64,000 nt of DNA from CAZVJU01 sp964627195. GTDB taxonomy: Bacteria > Patescibacteriota > Microgenomatia > UBA8517. The stretch is taken from contig CAZVJU010000003.1 in assembly GCA_964627195.1 (NCBI GenBank), positions 1-64,000 of the forward strand. The letters run 5' to 3'. The notes beneath the pieces were generated by a model. The model ran no database searches. It was not told the origin of the DNA and saw only the letters and a program-made list of their open reading frames with translations. The position numbers and the translations under genes were made by a program. How positions within the stretch are numbered: position 1 is the first letter of the stretch; every line of letters begins with the position of its first letter. Shown piece after piece: positions 33,782 through 41,736 of the stretch.

Positions 33782-33983
33782 AGTATGGAAAACTTAATGG
33801 GACAATTAACCGAAGAGGAGCTAGTCAAACACTTATCGCCGGTTGAAAAATGACTTTATCGGTCAAGTGATAGGCAAGAGCAGTTGAATATTCTCTGTAA
33901 TTCAAGTTGGGTTAATACTATCGGCCTTATCATTGAAAAGACGGCCGGACTTGGCCACCCAACTGATATAATTTTAGGAGGAT
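33782..33983 (+). pseudogene. Interrupted short reading frame, possible gene remnant
   Basis: The frame starting at the ATG at 33785 encodes MENLMGQLTEEELVKHLSP, reaches a TGA, and continues open in the same frame for about 40 codons (LYRSSDRQEQLNILCN..., ...LGHPTDIILGG). The second module's intergenic region lacks this segment. It may be a decayed small gene; no family is recognised. Confidence 0.25.
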
Positions 33984-33989
33984 AAACTT

Positions 33990-34358
33990 ATGTTTAAACA
34001 AATGTTTGCTAACTGCATTTTAGTCAAAGATTTTGAAAAATCTTTAGATTTTTATCAAAACACATTAGGTTTGGAGCTAAATACCAGAGAGGGTAACTTT
34101 GCCAATTTTAAAATTGATAATATCGAGTTGGCGATCATGCAGCAAGACCAAGCCACCGAAATGCTGCCTAAAGATTTCATGAATAGCGGTGGAAGTGTAC
34201 TGCTTTGTTTTCAGGTAAGTGACGTGGATAAAACTTGTTCGGACTTGCAAGCCAAAGGTATAAAGTTTATTTCCGGTCCCAAAGTGACTTCCTGGGGGCA
34301 AACCGTAGCCTATTTCCTTGACCCGGACAATAATATTTGGGAAATCTCCAAAAAATGA
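33990..34358 (+). CDS. VOC (glyoxalase/bleomycin-resistance-like) protein, copy 1
   Basis: A 122-residue single-domain vicinal-oxygen-chelate protein with the paired beta-alpha-beta-beta-beta units: LVKDFEKSLDFYQNTLGLEL at the start and TVAYFLDPDNNIWEIS at the end, with the metal-ligand Glu in the last segment. Candidate roles are metabolite isomerisation or sequestration of a toxic compound. A strong Shine-Dalgarno AGGAGG lies eight bases upstream. It is about half identical to the second copy at 40300-40677. The next gene overlaps its stop by four bases. Confidence 0.85.
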   Translation: MFKQMFANCILVKDFEKSLDFYQNTLGLELNTREGNFANFKIDNIELAIMQQDQATEMLPKDFMNSGGSVLLCFQVSDVDKTCSDLQAKGIKFISGPKVTSWGQTVAYFLDPDNNIWEISKK

Positions 34359-34987
34359 TTAAAGCAATTATTTTTGATTACGATGAAACGCTGGTGCAAA
34401 CTCTTGATGCCCGGATCCAGGCTTATATCCAGTTGGCTAAACAGGAATATCACTTTGATTTAAAAGAGGAGGCGATTAGAAAGGCTTTTGGATTACCATA
34501 CGAGGTGTTTATTAAAACCCTTTTTAGCGAGGTTGATAGCGTCGAGAATATTATTGGCAACTATCAAAAAATCACTCCCAATTTTCCCAATAAAGCCTAC
34601 CCCCAAGCAGTGGAGACCGTCAATAAATTATTGACCAAATATTTGGTGGGCATTATAAGCGGCTCAAGGCGAAAAATGATGATAGAGGATTTACATAAGC
34701 TCCAATTCCTGGTGGATAAATTCTTTTATATTCAGTCTGGGGAAGACACTGCTGTTCATAAACCAGATCCAAAAGTGTTTGACCCTTTAATTCAAAAGCT
34801 AAAGACTTTGGCTATTAAACCGAAAGAAGCTTTATATGTCGGCGACGACTTGCGGGACCGTGAAGCCAGCACCAAAGCGGGGATGCAATATATCGCAATT
34901 GCCAATCACACCACAGAGGCTAAGGTGTTTGAAAGTCAGAAGATTCCTTATGTCTTGAGTTTCGATGAACTTAACCGTAAATACTGA
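34355..34987 (+). CDS. HAD-superfamily phosphatase (phosphoglycolate phosphatase-like)
   Basis: A 210-residue HAD hydrolase with motif I FDYDETLV near residue 8, motif II ISGSRR near residue 103, motif III Lys in HKPDPKVF near residue 136 and motif IV YVGDDLRDREASTKAG near residue 164. The helical C1 cap matches phosphoglycolate phosphatase-like enzymes. The start overlaps the VOC stop codon (ATGA), indicating translational coupling; a TTG six codons upstream is less likely. The substrate is unknown. Confidence 0.85.
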   Translation: MIKAIIFDYDETLVQTLDARIQAYIQLAKQEYHFDLKEEAIRKAFGLPYEVFIKTLFSEVDSVENIIGNYQKITPNFPNKAYPQAVETVNKLLTKYLVGIISGSRRKMMIEDLHKLQFLVDKFFYIQSGEDTAVHKPDPKVFDPLIQKLKTLAIKPKEALYVGDDLRDREASTKAGMQYIAIANHTTEAKVFESQKIPYVLSFDELNRKY

Positions 34988-35014
34988 AAGCAGGGTATGT
35001 CCGGTTACCCATGT

Positions 35015-35050
35015 AGTAGGTTCGAATAGAGTCCACGCAGGCCAGCAAAT
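35015..35050 (+). repeat. tRNA-3'-like repeat, copy 2
   Basis: Contains AGGTTCGAATAGAGTCCACG then GGCCAGCAAAT, about 28 bases after the HAD gene stop. It is closest of all copies to the tRNA-Gln 3' end (AGGTTCGAAT...GTCC...CAGCCA). Confidence 0.55.
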
Positions 35051-35224
35051 TCAAATTTCCAGAAAAGAAAATTTGCTACCGATATTGTATCCTTATGTTT
35101 CCATATTAAACTGGTTCGGCCCCCCAATTGACCTTTTCTTTTGAGCTACCATAACTTTAAATGAATATTACTTGCAACAAGGATATTTGTTTGATTACGT
35201 TACCTATATAAGAATGATGTAATG

Positions 35225-36127
35225 TTAACGTTCCTTACTCAATCCAATGCGAATTGAGGCTTGACCTTCTTTCACTACCTTATCAATAACAATAACTCGT
35301 TCCATAGGCTCCATTTCTCTTACACTTCTAGCCTCATTTATCTGAAAAACACCATTTTCAATCTCTCTTAATGCGGCAATTGTATTTGCAATCATGATGC
35401 CATTGTCGCCATCTTCTGCATAATATAAATACGGCCGATGATAGACGAGACCATCTTCTCTGCTTCCTCTTCGTAATCCATATAATTTCAAGTTATTACC
35501 TTCTTTTCTTAACAACAAAGAATGAATTAGAGTCGGAATTTCATGCAATATCATAGTCGCATTTACGTCTGATTCTGCTAGGATATTTTCAATCCAGTTA
35601 ATTGTAAAAAGCACTCGATCATCTCTATTGAAATCTTGCGTACATTTTTTAATACCTAACCTTTCCGCAATTTCTGGAATTCGTTTACTCGTTTTTGGAC
35701 TTTCCTCCAGGACCCACGATAAATTAGCGCAAACCGCTAACCCAGTAGTATCAGTAAAGCCAATGGCTGGGCTTTCTGTTTTATCCCAAGCCTGTGTTTG
35801 TTCAGCAAAAACGAATTGAAACTTAGTTTCACTTAATCCGCACGCATCAAATACCTCAAACAAACTGATATTTGAAGAGTAAGTTGCTGTTAGTAACTGG
35901 CTATTTGTTAGAAATGTATGTTTAGTTAGAGATAATGAATACCTTTCGTCCATTATCTTCATTTCTTCGAAATAACAGTCGTCAAAATTTGCGATTAACA
36001 TCCCCATCGTTGTTCCAAAATCAGCGTAGTGTCCGGGTTTATGATAATTTCTCATTTGCTCAAGTGCAGATGAGACATTACCTAATGCTATAGGTTTATT
36101 GTGAATATATGATAAGACAGTAGACAT
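35225..36127 (-). CDS. Hypothetical protein
   Basis: A 300-residue soluble protein that I do not recognise. It has no signal peptide or membrane helix. Segments such as GHYADFGTTMGMLIANFDD, ERLGIKKCTQDFNRDDRVL and LKLYGLRRGSREDGLVYHRP look well conserved and globular, and an aromatic-rich YLYYAEDGDNG follows. The gene has an ATG start, normal codon use for the window, and is isolated between two repeat copies, as if it were a separate cargo gene. Confidence 0.5.
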   Translation of the reverse strand: MSTVLSYIHNKPIALGNVSSALEQMRNYHKPGHYADFGTTMGMLIANFDDCYFEEMKIMDERYSLSLTKHTFLTNSQLLTATYSSNISLFEVFDACGLSETKFQFVFAEQTQAWDKTESPAIGFTDTTGLAVCANLSWVLEESPKTSKRIPEIAERLGIKKCTQDFNRDDRVLFTINWIENILAESDVNATMILHEIPTLIHSLLLRKEGNNLKLYGLRRGSREDGLVYHRPYLYYAEDGDNGIMIANTIAALREIENGVFQINEARSVREMEPMERVIVIDKVVKEGQASIRIGLSKER

Positions 36128-36263
36128 GATGAAGAATTATAAACAAAACAGACTAAGTCTGCAAACTGTTTAAATTGAGGAAGAGTTTGATAATTAATTG
36201 TCGCCAATAATTCGTTTCAAGGTATGAAGTATTTCAAAAATAGATTTAATATTCTTCCAGATG

Positions 36264-36299
36264 TGGTTCCACCTACGGACAAGCTCGCCAGCCAAGATG
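36264..36299 (+). repeat. Degenerate tRNA-3'-like repeat
   Basis: GGTTCCACCTACGGAC then GCTCGCCAGCCAAGATG, a diverged member of the family, just before the TATAAT of the next small gene. Confidence 0.35.
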
Positions 36300-36305
36300 T
36301 ATAAT
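36300..36305 (+). promoter_or_regulatory. -10 box (TATAAT), leaderless start
   Basis: TATAAT ends seven bases before the ATG at 36313. Confidence 0.5.
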
Positions 36306-36312
36306 TGAATAA

Positions 36313-36633
36313 ATGAAAAAGTCTTTGTTAACTTCACTATTGTTTGCATTTATACTTCTCAATCTCAGTTGGTTTTATGCAAAAAGTGTTACTTGCAGTG
36401 GTGGTTCACTTTCAGTAATCAGTTTTGCTAATGGTTGCCAGCCAGGACAAATAGTATATTATGTCCGCGGTTTTCCTATTGAATTCTTTTGGAGTAACAA
36501 CACCGGCTTTGTACTTTTTTGGTATTTAATTGACTATTTAATATTTTTTATTTTTGTTCAATTGTTATTAACAATTATTAGGTTATTTAAATTAAAGCTA
36601 TCAGATAGTTCTAATGATAAGTTAAGAAAATAA
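36313..36633 (+). CDS. Small membrane protein with external Cys pair
   Basis: A 106-residue protein with an N-terminal hydrophobic segment (residues about 5-22), an external loop with two cysteines (VTCSGGSLSVISFANGCQPG) and a long C-terminal membrane helix (residues about 66-92) followed by a charged tail. No family is recognised. It resembles the neighbouring small membrane proteins only in architecture. The gene ends AAA TAA inside a repeat copy and starts seven bases after TATAAT. Confidence 0.55.
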   Translation: MKKSLLTSLLFAFILLNLSWFYAKSVTCSGGSLSVISFANGCQPGQIVYYVRGFPIEFFWSNNTGFVLFWYLIDYLIFFIFVQLLLTIIRLFKLKLSDSSNDKLRK

Positions 36634-36667
36634 GTTCGAACAGCGTCCACAGTTCGCAGCCAGCAAT
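36627..36667 (+). repeat. Stop-codon-associated tRNA-3'-like repeat, copy 4
   Basis: AAAATAAGTTCGAACAGC then GTCCACAGTTCGCAGCC and AGCAAT. It begins within the last Lys codon and stop of the preceding gene and shares 17 consecutive bases (GTCCACAGTTCGCAGC and flank) with the copy at 37866. Confidence 0.7.
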
Positions 36668-36739
36668 GAACAAATTATCTCGGTTTGCCAAGCTAATACA
36701 AACCCGGAATGGTAAATTTAACACGCTAAAATTACGAAG

Positions 36740-36745
36740 TATAAT
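36740..36745 (+). promoter_or_regulatory. -10 box (TATAAT), leaderless GTG start
   Basis: TATAAT ends six bases before the GTG at 36752, which supports the GTG as the start. Confidence 0.5.
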
Positions 36746-36751
36746 TTAATT

Positions 36752-37543
36752 GTGAGACGTTTTTTACTGATAGTTACATTTCTGATTTTTTACGTCTTGT
36801 TTCTGAGATTACCTGTCTTAAAAACAAAGGTGCAAGGAAACAATTTCTACTATAGGGATTTATTGGGATTTATTTATACACGACATTCTAGTTGTGGATG
36901 GATAGGGCCATGTTCTCATTGGGATGTGCCATTATTAGGTATACACAGTTTCACATTTAAAACTTTAAAGTATAGTGGGTTGGATTGTTTAGATGCTTAC
37001 GCAAAGTCAAACACTGCCCTTTACTATTTAGGCGAAAAACAACATCAGGTCAAAAGCCCCGCAACTTTTGAGTTAATGAATAATATGTATGCTAAAGATT
37101 CAGCAAACGTTTATAAACTTTGCGAACTAGAAGTTTTAAACATCGCCGAGCCGGATCGGTTTATAACAGTAGGGCCTGTTTGCTCAAAAAGCACCACCAG
37201 TGTTTACTGCTTTCAAAAAGAAGTAGAAAATGCAGATATAAATTCTTTCGAACATGTGTGGAGAGGATATTACAAAGATAAAAACAAGATTTATTTTTTA
37301 GGTAAACCATTAGGTGAGATCGATCCTGATACTTTCGAGTTATTGTCATGGGGATACCTTAAAGATAAAAATGCCATTTTCTTTTTCGACGAGAATGCAA
37401 AGGAGTTAACCGAATTAAAGAGCGCGGATAAAACCACTTTTAAAGTATTAACTGAAATGTATGCAGTTGATGCTTCACACGTTTTCAAAAGCGGGATTGT
37501 GTTATCACATACAAATCCTAAAATCTTTAAAGTACCTCAATGA
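36752..37543 (+). CDS. DKNYY-repeat family protein, membrane-anchored
   Basis: A 263-residue protein with an N-terminal anchor (residues about 3-21) and an external domain built of repeats of the DKNYY type: YAKDSANVYKL near residue 113, YYKDKNKIYFLGKPLGEIDPDTFELL near residue 175 and YLKDKNAIFFFDE near residue 207. DKNYY domains occur in secreted bacterial proteins of unknown function. The start is GTG, supported by the -10 box six bases upstream. Several cysteines in the N-terminal half may form disulfides. Confidence 0.72.
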   Translation: MRRFLLIVTFLIFYVLFLRLPVLKTKVQGNNFYYRDLLGFIYTRHSSCGWIGPCSHWDVPLLGIHSFTFKTLKYSGLDCLDAYAKSNTALYYLGEKQHQVKSPATFELMNNMYAKDSANVYKLCELEVLNIAEPDRFITVGPVCSKSTTSVYCFQKEVENADINSFEHVWRGYYKDKNKIYFLGKPLGEIDPDTFELLSWGYLKDKNAIFFFDENAKELTELKSADKTTFKVLTEMYAVDASHVFKSGIVLSHTNPKIFKVPQ

Positions 37544-37550
37544 CACTAAA

Positions 37551-37580
37551 CGGTTCCAGACCGGCCTGCTCAGCAAATAA
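37551..37580 (+). repeat. Degenerate tRNA-3'-like repeat
   Basis: CGGTTCCAGACCGGCC then GCTCAGCAAATAA, starting eight bases after the DKNYY-gene stop. Its presence argues that this stretch is not coding and that the next gene starts at 37624. Confidence 0.35.
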
Positions 37581-37623
37581 TATTAAGACAAAAACATCCG
37601 TACGAATTTGCTATCATTTGCTT

Positions 37624-37872
37624 ATGGGTAGAGTACAGAATTTTTTGAGGCCAAGTATTAGAAGAATAATATTTGCGTTAATAATATGGCTTGTATTGTG
37701 GCTTGTGTCCTATTTTTTTACCGCCAAATGTTTCTTAGCTGACTGTATAAGCGATGGTCAAATGACTTCCTGCTGTAGTTCTCTTGAAAATAAAATCGCT
37801 GAACTTTTCTACACTATCAAGTTATCTTTTCCAGTAATCGCATACTTATTGTCTTGTAAATTAACAAAATAG
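37624..37872 (+). CDS. Small membrane protein with Cys pairs
   Basis: An 82-residue protein with one long hydrophobic segment (residues about 12-30), an external loop with five cysteines (KCFLADCISDGQMTSCCSS) and a second hydrophobic segment at the C-terminus. The family is unknown. I start at the ATG at 37624 because a TATCAT box lies about seven bases upstream and the longer in-frame extension from 37540 covers an intergenic repeat. The gene ends AAA TAG inside another repeat copy. Confidence 0.5.
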   Translation: MGRVQNFLRPSIRRIIFALIIWLVLWLVSYFFTAKCFLADCISDGQMTSCCSSLENKIAELFYTIKLSFPVIAYLLSCKLTK

Positions 37873-37903
37873 GTTCGAACTCTGTCCACAGTTCGCAGCT
37901 CAG
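37866..37903 (+). repeat. Stop-codon-associated tRNA-3'-like repeat, copy 6
   Basis: AAAATAGGTTCGAACTCT then GTCCACAGTTCGCAGCTCAG, again starting inside the Lys-stop of the preceding gene. Confidence 0.7.
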
Positions 37904-38194
37904 ATTCCAGCGAGGTGACCGTGGTCTCTTAAAAAGCCCATGTTCTCGCCACAAGTCGGAAATATTTAAGTCGACATTCGTACTACACCCTCGTTGTCCA
38001 GTAAAATGCCATGAAATAGGCATATTTTGATAAGTTATAAGGATAGATCGGTGATATTTTAAGCAGAAATTCTCTCTGGAAGCCAAGTATGGCGTTCATG
38101 ACTTAATTCACCCATAAAATAGGATTCGAACCAAACTATCCTATATTTTATAGAAAATGACCTGAATTTTTATATTTTTTGCTATAATCCGTCT
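37873..38194. other. Intergenic region
   Basis: About 320 bases without a supportable gene. It holds the rest of repeat copy 6, a weaker GGATTCGAACC motif at 38131-38141 inside an imperfect hairpin (AAAATAGGA and TCCTATATTTT), and the TATAAT of the CYTH gene at its end. Confidence 0.5.
38183..38188 (+). promoter_or_regulatory. -10 box (TATAAT), leaderless start
   Basis: TATAAT ends six bases before the ATG of the CYTH gene. Confidence 0.5.
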
Positions 38195-38899
38195 ATGGCT
38201 CAGGAAAAAGAAATAAAAATACTTTTAAACATCGATCTTGACGAATTTGTAAAAAGAATTCAGAAAAAAGGTTATAAATTACAACACATATTAAAACAAA
38301 CTGATATCTATTTTGATACCAAAAACTGGTTTCTTTATAAAAACATTGCTGCCCTCAGGTTAAGGCAAATAGACAATAAAGACAGCTCGTTCTCTTTTAA
38401 GAAAGTTTTTTATTTACCCAAGAAAAAGGACTATTACATTGAAGAAATTGAAGTTAAGTTTCCATTTAAGGACTATGCCAAGCTGAAAGAAATTTTCGAA
38501 AGAGTAAATATACCATTTAAGGAAAGTGTTTTTAAAAGTGGATCTGAACTCACAAAGTACTTATCTGGCTACAAATATTTTGACAAGCAAAAGATGCCAA
38601 AAATAAGAAGCGTATATTCCGATGGAGAAGATGAAATAACAATTGATAATGTCGAAAACGTAGGAATAATAGTTGAGTTGGAATGTCTGGAAAACGATCC
38701 TTTCCATATAATTAAAACTATTTTGAAAAACAAAGAATGGAACAGAAGTTTAGAAGGGACAAGCTATATTTGGTTAAGAAAGGTGAAAGGCTTAACTTCG
38801 CATTTGTCGAACTTGGAGAGATTCAAAACCGAACCTGATTGGAATGTTTGGGAAAACGAAAGAGCTATGTATACCAAAATGCTGAATGGTAAAATGTAA
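38195..38899 (+). CDS. CYTH-domain protein
   Basis: A 234-residue protein of the CYTH superfamily (CyaB adenylyl cyclase / thiamine triphosphatase), which act on triphosphates within a beta-barrel tunnel. The signature EKEIKIL is at residues 4-10, followed by QTDIYFDTKNW, ALRLRQID and FSFKKV, and later by EITIDNVENVGIIVELE, which provide the alternating acidic and basic tunnel residues. The true activity (cyclase, triphosphatase or polyphosphatase) cannot be told from sequence. A C-terminal tail of about 40 residues follows the domain. Confidence 0.85.
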   Translation: MAQEKEIKILLNIDLDEFVKRIQKKGYKLQHILKQTDIYFDTKNWFLYKNIAALRLRQIDNKDSSFSFKKVFYLPKKKDYYIEEIEVKFPFKDYAKLKEIFERVNIPFKESVFKSGSELTKYLSGYKYFDKQKMPKIRSVYSDGEDEITIDNVENVGIIVELECLENDPFHIIKTILKNKEWNRSLEGTSYIWLRKVKGLTSHLSNLERFKTEPDWNVWENERAMYTKMLNGKM

Positions 38900-38937
38900 A
38901 GATAAGATAATTTGAAACTGACTTATTAAATAAATTA

Positions 38938-39336
38938 ATGTCGCTTAATATTAAAGAGATCGGAAAACTTTTTAAAACAGAGATTGTTTACTTGGCAACT
39001 TCTGATTTACAAGGCAATCCGCACGTAAAACCGATTTGGTTTGTGTACTACAAAGGAAAAATCTGGTTTGAAACAGATATTATTACAAGAGCTTTCAAAA
39101 ACATCAAGGAAAATAACAAAATTATGCTCTGCTTTGGAGGACGTGAGACTTATCTAATCTGGGGAAGCGTTAAATGGTATAAAGAAAAAGATGCACAAGT
39201 TCCTTTCAGAAAAATGTTTTGGGAGAAGTATGGTAAAGATATGGACGATAGTTATATCACCGAAAAAACCAGAATTTTTGAGGTGATAATTACCAAAGAA
39301 ATGTCCTGGCACTACGCCGACCAAAACTGGGAATAA
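38938..39336 (+). CDS. Pyridoxamine 5'-phosphate oxidase-like flavin-binding protein
   Basis: A 132-residue split-barrel protein of the PNPOx-like family. The conserved start VYLATSDLQGNPHVKPIWFVYYKGKIWFET and the middle ITRAFKNIKENNKIMLCF match the flavin- or F420-binding proteins of this fold. The protein is too short to be PdxH. A role in reduction of small molecules or flavin storage is possible. It lies 38 bases downstream of the CYTH gene and may be co-transcribed with it. Confidence 0.75.
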   Translation: MSLNIKEIGKLFKTEIVYLATSDLQGNPHVKPIWFVYYKGKIWFETDIITRAFKNIKENNKIMLCFGGRETYLIWGSVKWYKEKDAQVPFRKMFWEKYGKDMDDSYITEKTRIFEVIITKEMSWHYADQNWE

Positions 39337-39376
39337 TTCTCCACTTTTCCCTAACCAATTGAAACTAAATAGTTTC

Positions 39377-39495
39377 ATAGAAGTCCACAGCTAAAGCCGT
39401 GGTCCTTCGAGCTTCATTCGCCTTAGGCGAATGAATTTTCAATGATTCAATTCATCCACGTCCAAAGACGTGAACTTCTTGAATTAGCTTAAAAG
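39377..39495. mobile_element. IS200/IS605-like non-autonomous element, copy A
   Basis: A 119-base palindromic element: an outer pair AGAAGTCCAC and GTGAACTTCT, a first hairpin around CCACAGC-TAAA-GCCGTGG, an internal hairpin CATTCGCC-TTA-GGCGAATG and a last hairpin CACGTC-CAAA-GACGTG. It has no coding capacity. Copy B at 42326-42474 has the same order. Hairpins of this type are typical of IS200/IS605 ends. Confidence 0.65.
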
Positions 39496-39522
39496 TATTA
39501 ACTTTTGAAGTAGGTTAATAAC

Positions 39523-40197
39523 TCAATCTAGAATATAATCTGATACAAATTCATATTGTAAGTAATTGGCTCTATTATTTTGAACTAATAAGATATCTAA
39601 CTCTGGCCATTTATTAGTTAGGTCTCTGATTTTCTCAAGGTTCATCCATTGAATCTGTCTTCCCAGTTCCATTTTCGATCTATGGCTAGGATTTACGATT
39701 ACTTGATAAATTGCAAAAGCGTCATCAAATAAAACTTCACCGGTTGATGTTTTTATAGTCTTTAAATGTAAGCTTAAATACTTGAAATTATTTGACTCAA
39801 CTTCTAGACCAGTGTTTTCATAGAAAATACGAATTAAAGCTTTTTCAGTGTTTTCCCCAAAATGAGGCTTTCCACTCGGTAAGTTATAGAAATTTGTTTT
39901 TCCTCCCGGATGCTCCTTTACCAAAAAGTCATCTCCTGATTTACACACGAAGCCGATAAAAAATGTTTTGAAACCAGTGTCAGTTAATGAACTTAAATCG
40001 TATTTAGCAATTTCTTTAATTCCCACGGAACTAATCTTGTAAATATTGCTTGTCTTTTCTATAAATCCTTTTTTCAGGAGTTGTTTTAAGTGGAAGACAA
40101 TATTATCTTCAAAGCTATAACCCCCTGTTAAAGAAGAATACTTTTGGTTGTTATTTATTAACAGCCTCTTAAGAAATATCTTTTGGATTTCATGCAT
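39523..40197 (-). CDS. Winged-helix/Nudix protein, copy 2
   Basis: A 224-residue paralogue of the protein at 33049-33723 with the same length and domain order: winged helix (KIFLKRLLINNNQKYSSLT, VFHLKQLLKKGFI) and Nudix fold with the box GKPHFGENTEKALIRIFYE then NTGLEV, degenerate at the same two positions. Shared replacement of catalytic acids in both copies suggests a binding rather than hydrolytic role. A TATAAT lies 14 bases upstream on the minus strand, with the operator-like palindrome over the -35 region, consistent with autorepression. Confidence 0.75.
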   Translation of the reverse strand: MHEIQKIFLKRLLINNNQKYSSLTGGYSFEDNIVFHLKQLLKKGFIEKTSNIYKISSVGIKEIAKYDLSSLTDTGFKTFFIGFVCKSGDDFLVKEHPGGKTNFYNLPSGKPHFGENTEKALIRIFYENTGLEVESNNFKYLSLHLKTIKTSTGEVLFDDAFAIYQVIVNPSHRSKMELGRQIQWMNLEKIRDLTNKWPELDILLVQNNRANYLQYEFVSDYILD

Positions 40198-40228
40198 AAA
40201 TAGTAAGCTTAATTATAAGGCAACTTGG

Positions 40229-40249
40229 TGTAGCCGACTACCCTAGATA
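40229..40249. promoter_or_regulatory. Operator-like palindrome, copy 2
   Basis: GTAG-CCGA-CTAC-C-CTAGATA, matching copy 1 at 33731-33751 except for the spacer. On the minus strand it covers the -35 region of the Nudix gene. Confidence 0.6.
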
Positions 40250-40299
40250 AATTAGTGTCAAAACGGTATTCTAGCTATGTTTGGAAGGAGGTGAGACCC

Positions 40300-40677
40300 A
40301 TGTTTAATAAACTATTCGCTGTTTGCCTTTTGGTTAATGATTTTGAAAAATCTTTTAAGTTTTATAAGGAAACCTTAGGACTAAAAGTAAAATCTCAAGA
40401 GGGAAAATTTGCTAATTTTAAATTAGGGGAAACCGAACTTGCTGTTTTCCAGAAAGATGAAGCAATAGCGATGTTCCCCAAGGAACATATGGGGAGTGGA
40501 GGTGGTGTTTCAATTGGTTTTCAAGTAGATAATGTAGAAAGAACTTGTAAAGAGTTAAAATCAAAAGAGGTAGAAATTTTTGAAGGACCAAAAAAAACTC
40601 CCTGGGGTCAGGAAGTGGCATATTTCAAAGATCCTGATGCAAATATCTGGGAGATTTCTGAGCCTTTTGAAGAGTAA
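40300..40677 (+). CDS. VOC (glyoxalase/bleomycin-resistance-like) protein, copy 2
   Basis: A 125-residue paralogue of the VOC protein at 33990-34358, with matching LVNDFEKSFKFYKETLGLKV, KFANFKLGETELAVFQKDEA and EVAYFKDPDANIWEIS segments. The start is fixed by a strong Shine-Dalgarno GGAGGTGA seven bases upstream; the upstream in-frame ATG at 40255 is less likely. It is divergent from the Nudix gene and is followed by the DNA glycosylase gene after eight bases. Confidence 0.85.
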   Translation: MFNKLFAVCLLVNDFEKSFKFYKETLGLKVKSQEGKFANFKLGETELAVFQKDEAIAMFPKEHMGSGGGVSIGFQVDNVERTCKELKSKEVEIFEGPKKTPWGQEVAYFKDPDANIWEISEPFEE

Positions 40678-40685
40678 AGGCAACT

Positions 40686-41638
40686 ATGAAACTGGAGAAA
40701 AAAGAAACAATAGAGATAGCACCCATGTCTCCATTTCATTTTGACTCAACTTTTTTAAACCAGGTCACTTTCCGAGCAGTGATACCAAATGGGAATCAGG
40801 AAAAAGATGGCAAACCATGCTTTGGCGAAGAGAGAGGTTAGGATTGATTTATCAAAACGCTGGCAGCGACAAAAAAACCAAGATCAAGGTATCAGTTTAC
40901 TCAAACAAAGTTTTCAATTCTGATTTCCTAGAAAGTTTAAAAAAGGAAATAATCTGGAGGTTCAATCTCGACCTTAATTTAGCAGAATTCTACAAAGACG
41001 TTGGAAACGACCCACTTCTGTCTCCCATTATTAAAAAGTTCTACGGTCTTCGGCCAATGCATTACGGCTCATTATATGAGTATTTAATTATTGGCATTGT
41101 CCTTCAGAACGCGGTTGTCAGAAGAAGCGTTAGTATGCTTCAATCACTTTTTGAAAGATATGGTGAATTGTTTGAGTATGATAGCCAGAAACTTTGGTGC
41201 TACTGGGAACCAAAAGTTCTGGCTAAAGTAGATGATCAGGAATTAAGAGACTTGAAGGTGGGATACAGAGCAAAATCACTAATCAGAGTTTCTGAAATGT
41301 TTGCAGAGGGAGGAATTGATGAAGTGGGACTACGGAATAAAACCAAAGAGGAACAAGAGAAGGTCCTAATTTCTCTTTATGGAGTCGGTCCCGCCACGCT
41401 CAGTTATATTATGTTTGATGCTTTTCACCATTGGGACTACTTAAGGACTATTTCTCCATGGGAGCAGAAGATTTATACACATATCTTTTTCAACAAAGAC
41501 CATGAAAAAGAACTAGTACCAGTTACTAAAATGCTAAAACGCTTTGAAAGATGGGGGGGGGATGGAAAGCATTGGCTGTTCATTATGTGTGGGAAGATAT
41601 TTGGTGGAAAAGAAGGAATCAACACATCGCTTGGTTAG
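40686..41638 (+). CDS. HhH-GPD DNA glycosylase (AlkA/OGG-like), split by a -1 frameshift
   Basis: A base-excision repair glycosylase of about 317 residues encoded in two frames. The first frame (ATG at 40686) gives the AlkA-like N-terminus ending PMSPFHFDSTFLN; the second gives PGHFPSSDTKWESGKRWQ and continues through LYGVGPATLSYIMFDAF, the helix-hairpin-helix with its glycine turn. The junction is exactly the heptamer T TTA AAC (40754-40760) read in the correct phase for -1 slippage. Either this is programmed frameshifting or a single-base loss in the run of six T. Taken alone, the second frame would start at an internal ATG at 40817 and lack the N-terminal domain. Confidence 0.7.
40754..40760 (+). 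promoter_or_regulatory. -1 slippery heptamer T TTA AAC
   Basis: The zero-frame codons are TTA AAC, preceded by T, the X XXY YYZ form used by known -1 frameshift signals. The preceding T run also forms T TTT TTA. No clear pseudoknot was found just downstream by eye. Confidence 0.45.
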
Positions 41639-41736
41639 AAAAGCTAATTAGGGTATAAAAATTGGTTCCTAGTGTATCTTAACTATCTTCTCCAAAGTAG
41701 TTATAATAGATTCAGAATCGACTAAATTACCTAATT

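Noticed and set aside
33785..33983. Recoding of TGA as an amino acid
   Set aside because: All long genes read cleanly with the standard code, several genes end in TGA, and the reading frame has no recognised homologue.
40817..41638. Glycosylase starting at the internal ATG as a complete gene
   Set aside because: Family-like sequence continues upstream in the same frame to the frameshift site and then into the other frame back to an ATG, so the short form would lack the N-terminal domain.
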